Below, one piece after another: positions 62,470-64,000 of a stretch of 64,000 bases of DNA. A model generated the notes under the pieces. The model was not told the origin of the DNA, searched no databases, and worked only from the letters and a program-made list of their open reading frames with translations. The stretch comes from Ochrobactrum sp. Marseille-Q0166. GTDB lineage: Bacteria; Pseudomonadota; Alphaproteobacteria; Rhizobiales; Rhizobiaceae. Every line of letters starts with the position of its first letter. The first letter of the stretch is position 1. The stretch lies in NCBI RefSeq assembly GCF_014397025.1, contig NZ_JACJUO010000001.1, positions 701,501-765,500 of the forward strand, read 5' to 3'. The translations under genes and the position numbers were made by a program.

Positions 62470-62898
62470 TCACCGCTTCTTTTTGTCTGACAGCAGGCTA
62501 ACCAGCGCTATACCTGCCAGCGGCAAGGCGGCAGCCAAAATGGGTCGCTTGAGAATGGACGGCACCGTCGCAATTGCTGCGGTTGCCACCAAGGCAGACT
62601 TGTCAGCCTCGATACGCTGTTTACGCTTTTTTTCTTCCGCAGCTGCCTGAATCTTCATAACAGCCAAGATGAGCAGAGCGATAATCAGTGAAAGGCCTGC
62701 AAGAATAAGTGCTGCAATCGGTCCACCATAATTCTCGGCGAGAGCCAGAAAAGCCGCAACGCACAGGAACACCACGGCGATCAGGCCAAAGACTGCAATG
62801 ACAGCTCCGAAAAGAGCCGCCCGTTTCGCCCGTCCGGTGAGGAGTTTCAACTCATCCCCGGCAAGCGTTGCGACAACTGGTGCTAAAAGCTTCAGCAT
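62470..62898 (-). CDS. phage-holin-like membrane protein (Holin-X/DUF1469 type)
   Basis: 142 residues. Two long helices (about 28-50 and 59-81, LFGAVIAVFGLIAVVFLCVAAFLAL and AALILAGLSLIIALLILAVM), then a basic cytosolic helix (QAAAEEKKRKQRIEADKSA) and another hydrophobic part at the end. The family name comes from phage holins, but these chromosomal members accompany DUF883 proteins and are stress-induced. It starts 8 bp after the DUF883 gene. Confidence 0.82.
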   Translation of the reverse strand: MLKLLAPVVATLAGDELKLLTGRAKRAALFGAVIAVFGLIAVVFLCVAAFLALAENYGGPIAALILAGLSLIIALLILAVMKIQAAAEEKKRKQRIEADKSALVATAAIATVPSILKRPILAAALPLAGIALVSLLSDKKKR

Positions 62899-62906
62899 GA
62901 CATCAT

Positions 62907-63260
62907 TCAGCGACGTGAGAGCAGGGCGAGCAAATATCCAACGCCCACCGCCGTTGCAAGCGATGCAATCGGTCGTGCGCGCACAGTCTCTGTCAGCTGG
63001 GCTTCAACATCCTGTGCTTTGTTTTTCAGATCGCCAACGACATCTTCGCCCTGAATATATGCGCTATTATACGTTTCTTTTGCGGTGCGTTTGGCATCGC
63101 GAAGGGTCTGTGAGCCAAGATTGGAGAGGGTAGCTGCAATCGCAGCAATATCTTCCTTGAGCTGCTCAACTTGAGTTTGAAGGTCTTCTGTCGTCGAATC
63201 TGTCAGAGCATCTTCGATTTTTTCTTCGATCTTCCGCGTGCTGGTTGTTCCGCGCGCCAT
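62907..63260 (-). CDS. DUF883 (ElaB/YqjD-type) membrane-anchored protein
   Basis: 117 residues. Helical cytosolic part (EDLQTQVEQLKEDIAAIAATL, LRDAKRTAKETYNSAY) and one C-terminal hydrophobic segment (ARPIASLATAVGVGYLLALLSRR) as in YqjD and ElaB, which bind ribosomes at the inner membrane in stationary phase. GCAGGAGGCCTGAC lies before the ATG. Near-consensus EcfG promoter at 63313-63338. First gene of a two-gene unit. Confidence 0.88.
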   Translation of the reverse strand: MARGTTSTRKIEEKIEDALTDSTTEDLQTQVEQLKEDIAAIAATLSNLGSQTLRDAKRTAKETYNSAYIQGEDVVGDLKNKAQDVEAQLTETVRARPIASLATAVGVGYLLALLSRR

Positions 63261-63312
63261 GTCAGGCCTCCTGTTCGATTGCTTTTCTTCGATTGGATTG
63301 TTTGACCGATAT

Positions 63313-63338
63313 AACGTTTATTGATGCCCAATGGTTGC
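63313..63338 (-). promoter_or_regulatory. EcfG-like promoter of the DUF883/holin-like operon
   Basis: GCAAC (63338-63334), 17-bp spacer, CGTT (63316-63313) on the minus strand. One mismatch to the consensus GGAAC-N17-CGTT. Confidence 0.7.
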
Positions 63339-63431
63339 ATGCAAAGCAGCTAATCGGCAACTGAATGTGTTATGAACCGTCTGGCATGGTAAATGCGTGC
63401 GGGCGAACTGCTCCCTGAGAGCAGTTCGATC

Positions 63432-63590
63432 TCAAGCCAAGAGCAGGTAGGCCGCGCCGATTATCGCCACGAGGGCCAACCCATAATGTGAAGGCTTTAA
63501 CACTCGTTGCGGTGCGGGCAGGGGATCATCATTGCCTGCCATAGCGGTTCGAGCTGCGTTTTCGAGCGTCTGGATATCTTTCAACATCAT
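63432..63590 (-). CDS. small membrane protein, function unknown
   Basis: 52 residues from the first of two ATGs (63590 or 63587): MMLKDIQTLENAARTAMAG, a Pro-rich linker (DDPLPAPQRVLKPSHYG), then one hydrophobic helix LALVAIIGAAYLLLA. GGAGGGC eight bases before is a strong ribosome site. No family is recognised. It lies 170 bp upstream of the DUF883 gene on the same strand but with its own terminator not evident. Confidence 0.65.
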   Translation of the reverse strand: MMLKDIQTLENAARTAMAGNDDPLPAPQRVLKPSHYGLALVAIIGAAYLLLA

Positions 63591-63875
63591 TGTTGTGCCC
63601 TCCACAAGCCTTCTGCAAATCCGTGCAATTCAACGCACTGCCGGTTTGTCTGTTGTGTTCTCATCAGGGCTGATTTGAACGCCTTGTGCAATAGCTATTT
63701 GTACCCGGTTTTACTTTGGAGATATCCAAAAATTGGGAAAATGCGGCATTTCATGAAACATGACTTGCATCATCATGTTAATGGGAGTTAAGAAAAGGCC
63801 GATCAAGCGCCTCGATGGTCTGCATGGATGATCTGTTAAGTGCGTTTGAACCTGAACAATCAAAAGGCGATCAAA

Positions 63876-64000
63876 ATGACGGGTTTTTGGCGAAAGAGCT
63901 TCACTGTTGCGGCGATGGGTGTGGGGCTGTTGGCATTTGTTGGTTCTGCGGCTGCGCAAACAGCGACTGAACCTGCCACAACCAACCCGGCCGCCACAAG
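63876..64000 (+). CDS. exported protein, 5' part only
   Basis: The frame starts at the ATG at 63876 (AAAAGGCG before it) and is open to the right edge, ~41 residues. MTGFWRKSFTVAAMGVGLLAF, then VGSAAAQ, is a clean signal peptide, followed by a Thr/Ala-rich start (TATEPATTNPAAT). Secreted or periplasmic. It may belong to the invasion-associated IalB-type proteins that begin this way in Brucellaceae, but only the leader is visible. Confidence 0.6.
   Translation, partial: MTGFWRKSFTVAAMGVGLLAFVGSAAAQTATEPATTNPAAT

Noticed and set aside
1..64000. CRISPR array, prophage or insertion sequence
   Set aside because: No regularly spaced direct repeats, transposase, integrase or phage structural gene seen; the holin-like protein is a chromosomal family member.

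Overview
The window is chromosomal DNA from an alphaproteobacterium of the order Hyphomicrobiales (Rhizobiales), most likely family Brucellaceae (Brucella/Ochrobactrum type). This rests on gene order and content: ruvCAB-ybgC-tolQRAB-pal-cpoB-tilS-ftsH-glmM, serC-serA behind a serC-type leader, tkt-gap-pgk, zapA-6S RNA-ygfA, a BioR/BioY pair, CtrA-type boxes, and a complete PhyR-NepR-EcfG general stress module next to a Mur-like Fur-family gene. The genus is an inference from recognised gene order. No search could be run.

Layout. 1-3.4 kb (minus): edge-truncated YafY/WYL regulator, DUF1127-like small protein, SDR oxidoreductase, propionyl-CoA synthetase. 3.7-5.1 kb: small membrane protein and a periplasmic PQQ-type sugar dehydrogenase. 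5.2-9.5 kb (minus): tkt, gap, pgk. 10-13.4 kb: DUF4164 protein, ZapA, 6S RNA, SRPBCC membrane protein, 5-formyl-THF cyclo-ligase, YmdB phosphodiesterase. 13.4-15.4 kb (minus): DUF1284 protein, BioY and the GntR regulator BioR with BioR boxes. 15.6-24.6 kb: YebC, L31, an ABC exporter, a MotA/MotB-like envelope pair, SuhB, EF-P, a Sel1 protein and a ThiE-like protein. 24.9-27 kb: OpgC-type succinyltransferase, a candidate CtrA-controlled small RNA, RcdA. 27.2-42.3 kb: Holliday junction genes, the Tol-Pal operon with an inserted poly-gamma-glutamate-hydrolase-like gene, TilS, FtsH, GlmM. 42.5-53.6 kb: outer membrane barrel protein, SerC, SerA, GNAT protein, PurA, a bitopic protein of unknown function, an exported pyrophosphatase, RpoH, RluD and a small membrane protein. 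53.7 kb: tRNA-Glu(CTC). 54-57 kb: small accessory genes including a choloylglycine-hydrolase-like enzyme, then Mur. 57.3-63.6 kb: the general stress region, with two HWE/HisKA_2 kinases, DUF1328, PhyR, NepR, EcfG, and a DUF883/holin-like operon. A secreted protein begins at the right edge.

How the genes work together. Envelope maintenance (Tol-Pal, OpgC, OMP, MotA/B-like pair), cell-cycle control (RcdA plus three TTAA-N7-TTAA boxes) and stress control (RpoH, PhyR-NepR-EcfG) dominate. EcfG-type promoters (GGAAC-N16/17-CGTT or near matches) sit before phyR, nepR-ecfG, the DUF1328 gene and the DUF883/holin-like operon, so the module appears to feed itself and its neighbours. No transposase, integrase, phage gene or CRISPR array was seen. 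The only repeats are short palindromic intergenic elements of two related families.

Most notable: (i) a three-hairpin RNA candidate with a CtrA box at its promoter, upstream of rcdA; (ii) overlapping, mutually exclusive hairpins downstream of ecfG; (iii) EcfG-type promoters in front of tiny membrane protein genes; (iv) a perfect inverted repeat upstream of mur; (v) a PGA-hydrolase-like gene inside the ybgC-tolQ interval; (vi) a pyrophosphatase with a signal peptide.
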